A stretch of 64,000 nucleotides of DNA from Methylacidiphilales bacterium. Lineage in GTDB: Bacteria; Verrucomicrobiota; Verrucomicrobiia; Methylacidiphilales; UBA1321. Positions within the stretch are counted from its first letter, which is position 1, and every line of letters starts with the position of its first letter. Below the pieces are notes generated by a model. It saw only the letters and a list, made by a program, of their open reading frames with translations, made no database searches and was not told the DNA's origin. The stretch spans positions 1 to 64,000 of the forward strand of contig JAJSLI010000033.1 in the NCBI GenBank assembly GCA_021272315.1, read 5' to 3'. The position numbers and the translations under genes were made by a program. Of this stretch, positions 9,692-20,456 are shown piece by piece.

Positions 9692-10972
9692 ATGCCGCCT
9701 GAAGCATCCAACCTTTCTTTGGAGAAAGCCGAATTGCCTACTCCATCCGCGGATGACAAGCTGCCGATGGCTCTTTTTGGGGCAAGCGGTTATGGCACGT
9801 TTCACCTCAATGCGCTCTTTTCGCTCGAAAAAAAGGGATTGATCGAGCTTGCCGCCGTCGCCGACCCGGCGATCTCTCGATTGGAGGAAGTACGCGCCAA
9901 CCTGGAAGAGCACCATGTCCCCTGGTATGAAGAGCCCGGGAGACTTTTTCAGCAGGAGCGGAAGATCAAGGCCGTCAGCATTGCGGCACCGATACCGTGG
10001 CATGAGGGGCTCTGTCGCGCGGCCTTGGAACAGGACCTTTATGTTTTTTTGGAAAAGCCGCCTGTGCCCCTGATCCAACAGTGGGACTCCCTCCTACGCC
10101 TGGATGCGTCCCGGAGAATCGCGGTGGCGTTTCAGAATATCGCCTCGCTGCCGATTCAGACGTTGAAGCATTGGTGTGTGGAAGGCCGCTTGGGAAAAAT
10201 CGAGACGATCCGCATCACCGCCGCCTGGCCACGGAAGACCAAGTATTATGAGCGCAACAGCTGGGCCGGGAAGCTCCATCTGGGGGATGTTCCCGTCTTT
10301 GACGGGCCGGCGACCAACGCGCTGGCCCATGTCCTCCATGACGCGATGTTTTTGGCCTCGCCCCAACCTTCGGGTTTTGCGGTTCCGCTGGAGGTGAAGG
10401 CGGAGCTCTATCGCGCCCGCCCCATCGAGAGCTACGACACCTGTTGTTTACGAGCCTTACTCGAGGGCGGGATCGAGCTGACGGCGGCCCTGACGCACGC
10501 CTGTGAAGAAACCAGTCCCTACAAGATTGTGGTGACCGGCAGTCGGGGCAAAGCTTGGATCAGCGCCGATGGAACCCGGTTGGAAAACAACCAGGGGTGG
10601 CCGGACATTGAGGAACCGTCGGCGCAATACCGGAGCCGCTGTTACGAGAACTTCATTCTGTATGCCTTGGGCCGGCGTCCAAGGCCGGACACCTTTTTTG
10701 CCGATACGCGGGGCTATGTTCTGCTCACCAATGGGATGATTCTTTCCTCGGGAGCGATCCACACCATTCCGACAGCGTACAAGTCGGTGGTGGACGCGGG
10801 GCAGGAGGCATCCTATGCCATTGCCGGAGTATTGCCGTTGCTACAGACGACCCTGGAACAGGGACTCTTATTTTCCGAACAGGGAGTGCCTTGGGCGGTT
10901 GGCTGCCAGATGCAATCGGTGCGCCAACTTTCCTCTCTATCCTTAAAGTCCTGCCTCCCTGCGCTCCTGTAG
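9692..10972 (+). CDS. Gfo/Idh/MocA family oxidoreductase
   Basis: An NAD(P)-dependent sugar dehydrogenase-like protein of 426 residues. After a polar leader of about 25 residues comes the Rossmann start MALFGASGYGTFHL, then AVADPA, and the family's EKPP motif (FLEKPP) that contacts nicotinamide and substrate. The C-terminal half is the usual alpha/beta substrate domain. The last 30 residues (QSVRQLSSLSLKSCLPALL) look like low-similarity tail. Members act on many sugars and inositols, and the substrate cannot be read here. It is monocistronic and convergent with rpoD. Confidence 0.85.
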   Translation: MPPEASNLSLEKAELPTPSADDKLPMALFGASGYGTFHLNALFSLEKKGLIELAAVADPAISRLEEVRANLEEHHVPWYEEPGRLFQQERKIKAVSIAAPIPWHEGLCRAALEQDLYVFLEKPPVPLIQQWDSLLRLDASRRIAVAFQNIASLPIQTLKHWCVEGRLGKIETIRITAAWPRKTKYYERNSWAGKLHLGDVPVFDGPATNALAHVLHDAMFLASPQPSGFAVPLEVKAELYRARPIESYDTCCLRALLEGGIELTAALTHACEETSPYKIVVTGSRGKAWISADGTRLENNQGWPDIEEPSAQYRSRCYENFILYALGRRPRPDTFFADTRGYVLLTNGMILSSGAIHTIPTAYKSVVDAGQEASYAIAGVLPLLQTTLEQGLLFSEQGVPWAVGCQMQSVRQLSSLSLKSCLPALL

Positions 10973-11047
10973 GGCAAATGGTCGCCAAGGCAGCACACTG
11001 ATGTCTCTAGTTTTACTTATTACGCTCCCGGCCCGGGAACGGGGACT

Positions 11048-12949
<1,902 letters not shown>

Positions 12950-13122
12950 AGGACGTGTGGAAATCGGTGGAAGACGCAGAACTTAGTAGTTTCCTGTAAA
13001 AAACACGCGAGGTCAAGGGATTCTTTAAACTCAACAAAATTATATTCCGGCGTGAAGAAGACCCGTTGGGGGGCCAGGACTACTGCAAATTAAGACCGCC
13101 CTATTTGAGGGCCATTTCAGGG
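12950..13122 (-). promoter_or_regulatory. rpoD upstream region with possible promoter
   Basis: 173 bases before rpoD. On the minus strand a perfect TATAAT lies at 13039-13044 and a TTGACC lies about 40 bases nearer to rpoD, near 13013-13018, but neither has a well-spaced good partner hexamer. A separate rpoD promoter is likely because the SGNH gene upstream appears to be unrelated in function. Confidence 0.3.
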
Positions 13123-14382
13123 TTAGGGTTCCGACTCAATCTTAATCGTATGATCGACGGGAATCACGAGGGCGGCGGCGGTCGCGAAGAGATTCTTTTC
13201 CCGTGCGGTTCCATCAGCGGCGACTTGGTCCAGCCCAGCGGTCGAGTTGGGCGCCATGCTTTTGAAAGCGGGCATGTAGTGCAGAAAAAACTTCACCAGC
13301 AAGGTTTCCTGGGCTTGCTGAGCTTGGACCGCGGCGGTGACCTTGTTGAACTGGTCGCAAAACGGATTAACCAGGAACTCGGCGGCTAGATTGATTCCCT
13401 TGGCCAGGTCGGCGGCGGAAAACTCCTTGGTCACCGAGCCCCACGTCACTTTTGCCTTGGAACCGTTGAGTCCCTTCACTACGAGGAGATAGCGGTTCAA
13501 ATCGTCGTTGAAGGGGAAAAATTTCAAGACACAGGCATCGTTTTGATCGGGTTTATCGGGATCGCCCTGGAAACAAAAAGGATAGCGGGTGCTTTCGATT
13601 TCAACCGTCCCATTTTGACAGGAAACAATCTTTTGGCCCGGAGTGCCCACGGCGGTGCCAGCACCGAGATCGACCGTGATCGTGCCAATGGCTCCGTCGC
13701 AACCGAGCGCCTTGAGGAAAGCGTAGGCCATGACGATATGGCCGTTGTTACCGGGATGAATGCCGCCGCCAGCGACAAATTGGTACTTATCCCCGTAAGC
13801 TGCTTTTGCCTTGGCGTTGACTTCCATCATGGGAGTAAAGACGTCGGCAAAACCAACCCCTTCCTTCTGGGCAATCTCCTGGGCGATTCCCCGCAGGGCA
13901 TCCAGAGTCTTGTTGTACTCCTCGGCGGTAACTTTCGGATTCAAAAAAGCAGCACCGTCCACGCAACCGGGAGAACCGACGATGACTGCCCTGACCCCGT
14001 CGGCCTTGAGCTTCTTCACCGAGGCAGTCATCGCCTGCCGATAGGCATCTCCGGTAGCCTGAGTCATGGCCATGTAGCCGCCGTCATTCATTCCGTAGCA
14101 GGTCGTAACCACCGTCGGCTTGAAGGGAAGCACGTCGCTGTCAATTCGCGCCAAAAATGCCCCGGCCTTCTCTCCACTCCACCCGAACTGGGCGCTGCGC
14201 AGTCCCTCGACCGGCTGGCACATCAGGAAATAATCTTCCATGAAGACCGAATACATCTTCTGTTCGGTAATCGAATCACCGCAGATCGCCACCATGTCGC
14301 TCGGCTGCAAGACAAGATCGGCTCGAAGCGGAGTGAGGACAAGAAGAAGAGTAGCTCCGAAGAGGATCAGGATCGATTTCAT
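13123..14382 (-). CDS. Secreted SGNH/GDSL-family hydrolase
   Basis: A secreted esterase/lipase-fold protein of about 419 residues. It starts with a signal peptide (MKSILILFGATLLLVLTPLRA). Block I is ICGDSIT with the nucleophile Ser, block III is YGMNDGG with the oxyanion Asn, and block V is GIHPGNNGH with the catalytic His. The last 170 residues form an additional domain of unknown fold after the hydrolase core. Likely substrates are esterified polysaccharides such as acetylated plant glycans, inferred only from family. The ATG at 14382 is chosen because the signal peptide starts there; the frame extends 32 codons upstream. It separates dnaG from rpoD. Confidence 0.88.
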   Translation of the reverse strand: MKSILILFGATLLLVLTPLRADLVLQPSDMVAICGDSITEQKMYSVFMEDYFLMCQPVEGLRSAQFGWSGEKAGAFLARIDSDVLPFKPTVVTTCYGMNDGGYMAMTQATGDAYRQAMTASVKKLKADGVRAVIVGSPGCVDGAAFLNPKVTAEEYNKTLDALRGIAQEIAQKEGVGFADVFTPMMEVNAKAKAAYGDKYQFVAGGGIHPGNNGHIVMAYAFLKALGCDGAIGTITVDLGAGTAVGTPGQKIVSCQNGTVEIESTRYPFCFQGDPDKPDQNDACVLKFFPFNDDLNRYLLVVKGLNGSKAKVTWGSVTKEFSAADLAKGINLAAEFLVNPFCDQFNKVTAAVQAQQAQETLLVKFFLHYMPAFKSMAPNSTAGLDQVAADGTAREKNLFATAAALVIPVDHTIKIESEP

Positions 14383-14467
14383 GAAGGGAGGTTGGGGTTG
14401 GCTATGATCCTTTATAGGGGCCTGAGCAACAGGCGCAAAGCTCTTGATGCAATGATTACTGTCGCCG

Positions 14468-16297
14468 TTATATTCCAAGACCGTGAAACTGGCGGCGAAT
14501 TTCCTGGATTTCCCTGAGATATTTCATCCGTTCTTCGACGGAAAGCTCGTCGGACTTGACGGCAAGGTTGAGGAACTGGAGCCGCTGCTGCTTCCAGCGT
14601 TGGTCAAAGTTCTGGACCAGTTTTTTGGTGTAGGCTTCGAGGGTTGATTCGGTCGGTGTTGGGATGGGCTCCATGAGGAGCCCGGAGAGATAATCGCGGG
14701 CACGGTCGTCGCACTCATCGAGGAACTGGGCGGCGTCCTGCCAGGCGTCGTGGGCATGGGCATCGAGCAATTGCAGGAGCACCTCCGCACCGTCGAGATT
14801 TTCGAGCCAGGCGGGGTTGAGTCGGCGGCTGACTTGCGGCACGAGATCGGGATTGTTGAGAAGAAGGGAGAGCAGCGTTTCGACCAGCTTGTCGGGCTGG
14901 AGCGGCTCGGGCGGTTCTGCCTCCGCGATGCCGTCTGCGGTTTCTCTGGTAGGGTCGGTTTGGGCGCGGTTCTGGAACGATTCAGCACGGCGCAACTGAG
15001 CCTCGGCCTTGCGGACTTCCTCCTCAATGGCGGCGCGGGGCACCTGAAGCCGGCGCGCGACTTCGATGAGAAAGGACTCGCGCTGGACGGCGTTGGGAAT
15101 CTTCGCGATGGCGACGGCAATTTTTTGCGCGATGGCGCCGCGTCCGCGCGGACTGGTGATGTCCTCCTGTTCGCAGGCGGTGTCGAGGAGGTGGCGGGTG
15201 TAGTCCTTGGCTTCGCGCAGGATGGTTTCAAAGACGGTGACCGGCTGCTTGCGCAGGAGGCTGTCGGGATCCTCACCCGGGGGAATGCGCGCGATGCGGA
15301 CCTGGAGCCCTTCCTTGAGGAGAACGTCAATGGCGCGTTGCGCGGCGGTCTGCCCGGCGTTGTCGGCGTCGAAGCAGATGACGACCTCCTTGGCGAGGCG
15401 CTTGAGGATGCGGGCCTGCTGATCGGTGAAGGCGGTGCCCTGCGGGGCGACGACGTTGCGAACCCCTTTTTGCCAGCAGCGCATGAGGTCGATCTGACCT
15501 TCGCAAAGGATGGCGCTTTCAGCCTCAATGATGGATCGCTTGGTTTTGTTCAGGCCGAAGAGGATGCGGCTTTTGACAAAGATGGGGGTCTCGTGTGAGT
15601 TGACGTACTTCTGCGCCTTGGCCTCGGGATCGAGAAGCCGTCCACTGAAGGCGACGACCTGACCCGATTCGTCGTGAATAGGGATCATGAGCCGGCCCCG
15701 AAAGAAATCGAAACGGCGGCCCGATTCGGACGTGGCGATGAGGCGGCCGGTTTCGAGCGCCTCCAAGCTGTAACCGTTCTTTTGCGCCCACTTCAGCGTG
15801 GTGTCCCACCCCTCGGGCGCGTAACCGAGGCCGAATTCCTCGGCGAGTGTCTCGGGAAAATCGCGGCTCTTGAGATAGGCGCGGGCCGGTTCGGCTGCGG
15901 GATCGTTTTTGAGCAGCTTCTGCCACCAAGCGGCGACGGCGACGTAGAGCGCGTGCAGTTCCTCCTTCTGGCTGCGCGCCCGGGGGTCGTAGTCGCCGCC
16001 CTCAGGGATGACAATGCCGGCGCGTTGGGCGAGCCGCCGCACGGCCTCGGGGAAGGTCATGTTCTCGTGGAGCATGAGGAACTTGAAGACGTCGCCGCCG
16101 TGGCCGCTGCTGAAGCATTTGAACATCTGGCGGCCCGGATCGACGAAGAAGGAGGGGGTCTTTTCCTTGTTGAAGGGGCTGAGCGCCTTGTATTTCGCGC
16201 CCGCCTTTTTCAGCGGCACGTAGCTGCCGATGAGGTCGACGATGTCCGTGGCGTGGCGCACCTGTTCGACGACTTCGGGGGGGATGATGCCGGGCAT
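14468..16297 (-). CDS. dnaG: DNA primase with degenerate zinc-binding motif
   Basis: Synthesises RNA primers at the replication fork. The order is N-terminal zinc-ribbon-like domain (about 5-100), RNA polymerase/TOPRIM domain (ILCEGQIDLMRC with catalytic Glu, VVICFDADNAGQTAA with the Asp pair) and a C-terminal helicase-binding part, 609 residues in all. The zinc motif is unusual: the family CxxH...CxxC reads here as SPFN (S40, N43) and CFSS (C61, S64), so three of four ligands are missing, while EKTPSFFVDP and GGDVFKF around them are kept. The ATG at 16297 is used, where the conserved PGIIPPEVVEQV begins. Confidence 0.95.
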   Translation of the reverse strand: MPGIIPPEVVEQVRHATDIVDLIGSYVPLKKAGAKYKALSPFNKEKTPSFFVDPGRQMFKCFSSGHGGDVFKFLMLHENMTFPEAVRRLAQRAGIVIPEGGDYDPRARSQKEELHALYVAVAAWWQKLLKNDPAAEPARAYLKSRDFPETLAEEFGLGYAPEGWDTTLKWAQKNGYSLEALETGRLIATSESGRRFDFFRGRLMIPIHDESGQVVAFSGRLLDPEAKAQKYVNSHETPIFVKSRILFGLNKTKRSIIEAESAILCEGQIDLMRCWQKGVRNVVAPQGTAFTDQQARILKRLAKEVVICFDADNAGQTAAQRAIDVLLKEGLQVRIARIPPGEDPDSLLRKQPVTVFETILREAKDYTRHLLDTACEQEDITSPRGRGAIAQKIAVAIAKIPNAVQRESFLIEVARRLQVPRAAIEEEVRKAEAQLRRAESFQNRAQTDPTRETADGIAEAEPPEPLQPDKLVETLLSLLLNNPDLVPQVSRRLNPAWLENLDGAEVLLQLLDAHAHDAWQDAAQFLDECDDRARDYLSGLLMEPIPTPTESTLEAYTKKLVQNFDQRWKQQRLQFLNLAVKSDELSVEERMKYLREIQEIRRQFHGLGI

Positions 16298-16456
16298 GGA
16301 AGATGTTTCCTCGTCACCGCCCATTTTACCAGAACCTTGCGGAAAGAAAGGCTGGAGCGGGCAAAAAATGAATTAGATGATCGCAAGCCGTTGCAAGCCG
16401 AACTCGATTCGCCGGCAAGGACATCAGCGGCCGAGCCGCCTGGCACGGGAAAGCGA

Positions 16457-17497
16457 CTAGGCGGCTGCCGGGCGCGTGCCGGGCAGCGGCGCGACGTGCT
16501 GATAGCCGGGATCGGTTTCCTGGATCTTGAGAATCGCGGCGATCTCCCGCCACGTCGCGACGATGCCCTTTGGGCACGGGGCAAGGTCGTGCTTGATGAG
16601 TCGATGCAGCCGCCCCAGGTTGTAGCAGGGCACGGCAGCGTACATGTGGTGCTCGATGTGATAATTCATGTGCCAGTAGAGAAACTGGACAACCGGATTG
16701 AGCGTGAAAGTGCGGCAGCAGAGCCGGAAATCGGACACGTCGTCCTGCAGGCCGACGTGCTGTGTGTTATTGCAAAAAAAGAAGAGCCACGAGCCGTAAC
16801 AGGGCGCCAGCGTAATCAGCACGGGCAGCATCCAGAGGTGAAACCAGATGGAAAGAAGGAGGATCAGCCCGTGCCCCGCGAGCAGGGTGCGCGCCCAGTT
16901 CATCGGCGCGCGGCGTTCGGGACCACCTTCCGGGAAGAGGGCGAGTTCCCAGTTGCCTTCAAACCGGCCGTAGGCGATCCGGACGGTTTGCTTCAGGGTC
17001 CACCAGACCCACATGGGGTTGATGAAACCCGTCTTGAAAACATGTACGATGATCAATTTAATCGGCAGGACGACTTCGAGATCGTCGGGGGCGTGGAGGG
17101 TGTAGCGATGGTGGCGGGCATGGCTGGCCTGGAACATCTCGAAATTGATCCAGCCCAGGAAGGCAAAAATACGGAGAAAGAGCGCGTTGAGAAGTTTTGT
17201 CTTGAAGACCGTATTGTGGCAAAGCTCGTGGACCGCGTTAATTTGAAACGCGAAGCAGGTGCCGTGAAGAAAGAGAAGGGCCATCGTCACCCACCAAGGC
17301 CAGTGCTCTGCCGCATAGAACGCGGTGCTTCCCGTCAGGACGAGCACGCCCAGATAGCCAAGGCTCTGAAGCCAGCCGAAAACATCGCTCTTTTCATGGA
17401 GCTTTTTGAATTCCCCGGAATCGATCGGCGTGCGGTACCATGAGATGGGACGCGGCGGGGCGGCGGCGGGTTCCTGGATAAAGGCTTCAGTTTCCAT
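16457..17497 (-). CDS. Membrane fatty acid desaturase family protein
   Basis: A di-iron membrane desaturase/hydroxylase of 346 residues. The three histidine boxes are HELCH, HARHH and HIEHH, with an additional NNTQHVG, and at least four hydrophobic segments are present in the usual pairs. It would introduce a double bond into fatty acyl chains at the inner membrane with an electron donor not encoded here; a sterol or carotenoid-type substrate cannot be excluded. The start METEAF at 17497 is chosen because the 64 codons before it overlap the divergent regulator gene and read as non-protein sequence. It is divergent from, and may be controlled by, the AraC gene. Confidence 0.9.
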   Translation of the reverse strand: METEAFIQEPAAAPPRPISWYRTPIDSGEFKKLHEKSDVFGWLQSLGYLGVLVLTGSTAFYAAEHWPWWVTMALLFLHGTCFAFQINAVHELCHNTVFKTKLLNALFLRIFAFLGWINFEMFQASHARHHRYTLHAPDDLEVVLPIKLIIVHVFKTGFINPMWVWWTLKQTVRIAYGRFEGNWELALFPEGGPERRAPMNWARTLLAGHGLILLLSIWFHLWMLPVLITLAPCYGSWLFFFCNNTQHVGLQDDVSDFRLCCRTFTLNPVVQFLYWHMNYHIEHHMYAAVPCYNLGRLHRLIKHDLAPCPKGIVATWREIAAILKIQETDPGYQHVAPLPGTRPAAA

Positions 17498-17562
17498 GCT
17501 CCCTTTTACTCCGGCTTGTGTGATGGATGCTTTCAATCTTATGCTGTAATACAAAATCGAAC

Positions 17563-18468
17563 ATGGCCTCCTCACCATTTTTCCGTTCCAGATGGGTCTT
17601 TCTTCAGCCTGATCTGCGCCTGCCGGGCCTGGTGATGTTCGGGCGGTACCAGATCGCTGCATCGCAATCGGGCTTGCTCCCCCACTCACATCCTAATGCC
17701 ATCGAGATCTGTTTCCTTGAACGGGGTGAACAGACCTACCGGGTCGGGAGACGCATCTACCGGCTGCGCGGCAACGATCAATTCTTCACTCTGCCGGGGG
17801 AAATTCACGACACGGCACGGTTGCCGCAGGAACGGGGAATTCTTTACTGGCTGATCTTGAAGCTGGAGCCGGTGGAAAAATTCCTCGGCCTTTCGGAAAC
17901 GATGGCTCGGCAGCTTCGGCGCGAATTGCAACGGATGCCCACCCGCCATTTTCGCGCCCATCCCAACTGCTCGCGCATCCTCGGGCAAATGATCGAACTT
18001 TTGTCAAAAAGGAAACCAGCTCCATTCCCGGCGCTTCGCCTGCTGCGCCTGCAAACGCTGCTGCTCGACTATCTCACCCTCACCATTGAGTCCTCCCACA
18101 GCGGGGCGCGAGAATTGGCCACGCCGCTGATCCAGCGGGTGCTCCGACACGTCGAGCAGCGGCTTGAGGAACCGATCCAGGTGGCCCGGCTGGCCGACGT
18201 AGCGCGGCTTTCGGAATCGCGGTTCAAAGCCCGATTCAAACGCGAGACGGGCGTGCCACCAGCAGAATTTTGGCTCCGGAAAAAGATCGAGCGAGCGACC
18301 TCACTCCTAAAAACCCGCAGCGTTACGGAAGTGGCCCACGCGCTCGGTTTTTCCTCCTCGCAATATTTTGCCACGACCTTCAAACGCTACACCCTGACCA
18401 GCCCACGCGACTTCCTTGCCCAGGCGGGAAGATCGGCCCGCCATGCGCGGGATAGGTTCGCAGTCTGA
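17563..18468 (+). CDS. AraC-family transcriptional regulator with cupin sensor
   Basis: A 301-residue one-component regulator. The N-terminal half is a cupin-type AraC ligand domain (SHPNAIEICFLERGEQTYRV in the first strands, LPGEIHD further on). The C-terminal 100 residues hold two helix-turn-helix motifs, QVARLADVARLSESRFKARF and SVTEVAHALGFSSSQYFATT, ending with the family signature TLTSPRDF. Such regulators often answer to sugars. Its start is 65 bases from the divergent desaturase; it is also upstream of the GH5 gene on the same strand, which may be the more natural target. Confidence 0.9.
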   Translation: MASSPFFRSRWVFLQPDLRLPGLVMFGRYQIAASQSGLLPHSHPNAIEICFLERGEQTYRVGRRIYRLRGNDQFFTLPGEIHDTARLPQERGILYWLILKLEPVEKFLGLSETMARQLRRELQRMPTRHFRAHPNCSRILGQMIELLSKRKPAPFPALRLLRLQTLLLDYLTLTIESSHSGARELATPLIQRVLRHVEQRLEEPIQVARLADVARLSESRFKARFKRETGVPPAEFWLRKKIERATSLLKTRSVTEVAHALGFSSSQYFATTFKRYTLTSPRDFLAQAGRSARHARDRFAV

Positions 18469-18618
18469 CCGGGCGGCAAAAGTCTCTAAGAAGTTTTCAG
18501 AATCTTCCGCTGTGTTTACTCGAGATCGTGAATTATCTTACCGCTCACCCGAACCCCGCTTTCCGCAAGGTATCTCGTAAAGCTTGTCCACTCTTCTCCT
18601 ATTTGTATCGTAATCTTT

Positions 18619-20187
18619 GTGCCTATAGGAAACAATTGGAGAAAGCCGCTATTCGCGGTTACTTTCATTAGATCACTCGTCATCCTTGCAGGTCTGGCGA
18701 TTTCGGCCCAGCTCCTCCTGGGCGATGCCACCAATAATGCTCCACCTTCCTCGGTTGGAATTGTTGCCAACCTCCCCGCGTTGAAGGTTAAGGGCAACCA
18801 AATCGTGGCCAATGGCCGGCCCATTCGCCTGCGCGGTATTGACTGGGGATGGTGGCATTTGTCCGGAACCCGTTATACGGAAGCCGATATGCAGAATGTG
18901 GCGAAATGGGGAGCCAACACCGTCCGGCTTGCGTTCTCGTACTACGACCTTGAGACCGACGCCAATCCCCCCGTCTGGAAGGAAGACGGCTTTAAGGACC
19001 TCGACGACGTGGTCCAATGGGGAAAGCGTTACGGCGTCCATGTCATTTTAGATATGCACGTCGTTCCGGGAGGCCAAAGTACGCTCCCCTATTGTGCGGG
19101 CGGCCACAATCTCCTCTGGACAGATACGGGCGCGCAGGACCGTTTTGTTGCCCTGTGGAGTGAGATCGCCCGGCGCTACCACGGTCGTACGGAGGTCGCC
19201 GCTTACGAACTGATGAACGAACCCGACACGACACAAAAAACGCCGAATGCGCTCGTTAACATCGATCAGCGTGCAATAACCGCCATTCGGGCCGTGGATC
19301 CCGATAAAATCATTGTGGTGGGAGGCGATCACGGATCGGGATCGGACAATCTCACGGATGCGATGAAGTTCTCTGACAATAATATCCTCTACACCTTCCA
19401 TTTTTATGAAGCGTCGGGGCATTACCATGACGATTGGATCAGTACGGACACACAGGACAATAAAAGCTCCGGCAGTCAGGATTGGGTCAAGATCGAGTAC
19501 ACTTTCACAGCTCCCCCCGCCTCAGACGAAATGTGCGTCTTGCTGCGGTCGGACAACAACTCCGGGTCGGCCTGGTTCGATGACGTCGAGGTGGACGATC
19601 CTTCCTCAGAGAAGGTTTTGCAGTCCTCAAGTTTCGACGCAGATACGGACGATTATCGGCCCGAGAGGGGAACGTCCACCGCCCTGACATTCGACTCGTC
19701 GACCGGGCACGATAAACCGGGTAGCCTCAAAGTCAGCGGTACCACCGATTATGGTGGCTGGTCGGGGCAGTATATCGGGATTCAGCCGGGCCAGAGCTAT
19801 CATGTCTCCGCATGGTTGAAGCTCGATCAGGCGACGGGGGAGACGTATCTGGCGGCGGCCTTCTTCCACAATAAAGGCGATATCGATCACGATGCGTTTC
19901 AAAAGAAAATGGCCCAGGCCACGGCCTTCGCCGACAAATTCCAAGTCCCGGTATGGGTGGGTGAATTTGGGTGCGAAGCCGTAGACAAGGCTTACCAAAG
20001 TCAATGGGTCGGCACGTGCACTTCCCTCTTTGAAGATTCCGGCTTTGGCTGGACCTATTGGAACGATAAATCAACCGATTCTCCGCAAGGCATGGGATTG
20101 CAAACCGAAAATAGTGACGGGAGCGACCGTCGAATAAATGACAGTCTTCTGGCGGCGCTCCAAGCGGGCTGGGCGCTGAATCAATAA
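18619..20187 (+). CDS. Secreted GH5-family glycoside hydrolase with an inserted carbohydrate-binding-like domain
   Basis: An endo-acting glycosidase of 522 residues, exported by an N-terminal hydrophobic signal (about residues 10-35). The GH5 TIM barrel shows LRGIDWGWWH, the acid/base Glu in YELMNEPDT (E201), HFYEASGH and the nucleophile in PVWVGEFG (E449). Between about 273 and 421, inside the barrel, lies a jelly-roll-like module. Its first half (DWVKIEYTFTAP and WFDDVEV) looks like the C-terminal half of a CBM4/9-like domain, and its second half (GSLKVS, QPGQSYHVSAWLKL) like the N-terminal half. A cellulase or mannanase role is plausible, but the substrate is unknown. The start codon is a GTG without a clear Shine-Dalgarno. 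Confidence 0.9.
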   Translation: MPIGNNWRKPLFAVTFIRSLVILAGLAISAQLLLGDATNNAPPSSVGIVANLPALKVKGNQIVANGRPIRLRGIDWGWWHLSGTRYTEADMQNVAKWGANTVRLAFSYYDLETDANPPVWKEDGFKDLDDVVQWGKRYGVHVILDMHVVPGGQSTLPYCAGGHNLLWTDTGAQDRFVALWSEIARRYHGRTEVAAYELMNEPDTTQKTPNALVNIDQRAITAIRAVDPDKIIVVGGDHGSGSDNLTDAMKFSDNNILYTFHFYEASGHYHDDWISTDTQDNKSSGSQDWVKIEYTFTAPPASDEMCVLLRSDNNSGSAWFDDVEVDDPSSEKVLQSSSFDADTDDYRPERGTSTALTFDSSTGHDKPGSLKVSGTTDYGGWSGQYIGIQPGQSYHVSAWLKLDQATGETYLAAAFFHNKGDIDHDAFQKKMAQATAFADKFQVPVWVGEFGCEAVDKAYQSQWVGTCTSLFEDSGFGWTYWNDKSTDSPQGMGLQTENSDGSDRRINDSLLAALQAGWALNQ

Positions 20188-20257
20188 TTCTGAAGAGCAG
20201 CGGCTCGGGATTCACCGACCAGATTCCATGGCACGTTACAAAGGAGCCTGAGAAACG

Positions 20258-20330
20258 TGCCAGAGGGGGGAATCGAACCCCCGACCAAGGGCTTATGAGT
20301 CCCCTGCTCTACCGCTGAGCTACCCTGGCA
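20258..20330 (-). tRNA. tRNA-Met (anticodon CAU, elongator type)
   Basis: A 73-base cloverleaf on the minus strand. Acceptor TGCCAGG pairs with the 3' CTCTGGCA arm. The anticodon loop CTCATAA on a GGGG/CCCC stem gives CAU, with an A-G mismatch at the loop-closing position. The D arm TAGCTCAGCGGTAGAGCA and T arm GGGGGTTCGATTCCCCC are regular. The acceptor begins with a pairing base, unlike initiator tRNA, so it is elongator Met or a lysidine-modified Ile tRNA. CCA is not encoded. Confidence 0.93.
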
Positions 20331-20456
20331 ATTGCTCGACTCGCAACGAATCGATGTTGAGCGAAACGGCCTTTCGGCTTCATCGGTTTCGTCTCAAGCT
20401 GAGCCGGTGATATTAGAATTTCTCCGACCGTCGCAGCAAGCAGAAATCCGCCTTGA

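Noticed and set aside
15674-17443. 589-codon plus-strand frame across dnaG and the desaturase
   Set aside because: It crosses two real minus-strand genes and their gap, and has no recognisable domain.
20258-20330. Initiator tRNA-fMet
   Set aside because: The acceptor first base pairs normally and the anticodon stem lacks the three GC pairs in the initiator pattern, so elongator Met (or Ile-CAU) fits better.
20360-20400. CGAAAC/GTTTCG inverted repeat as terminator of the binding-protein gene
   Set aside because: The arms are only 6 bp with a long loop and there is no T-run on the minus strand.
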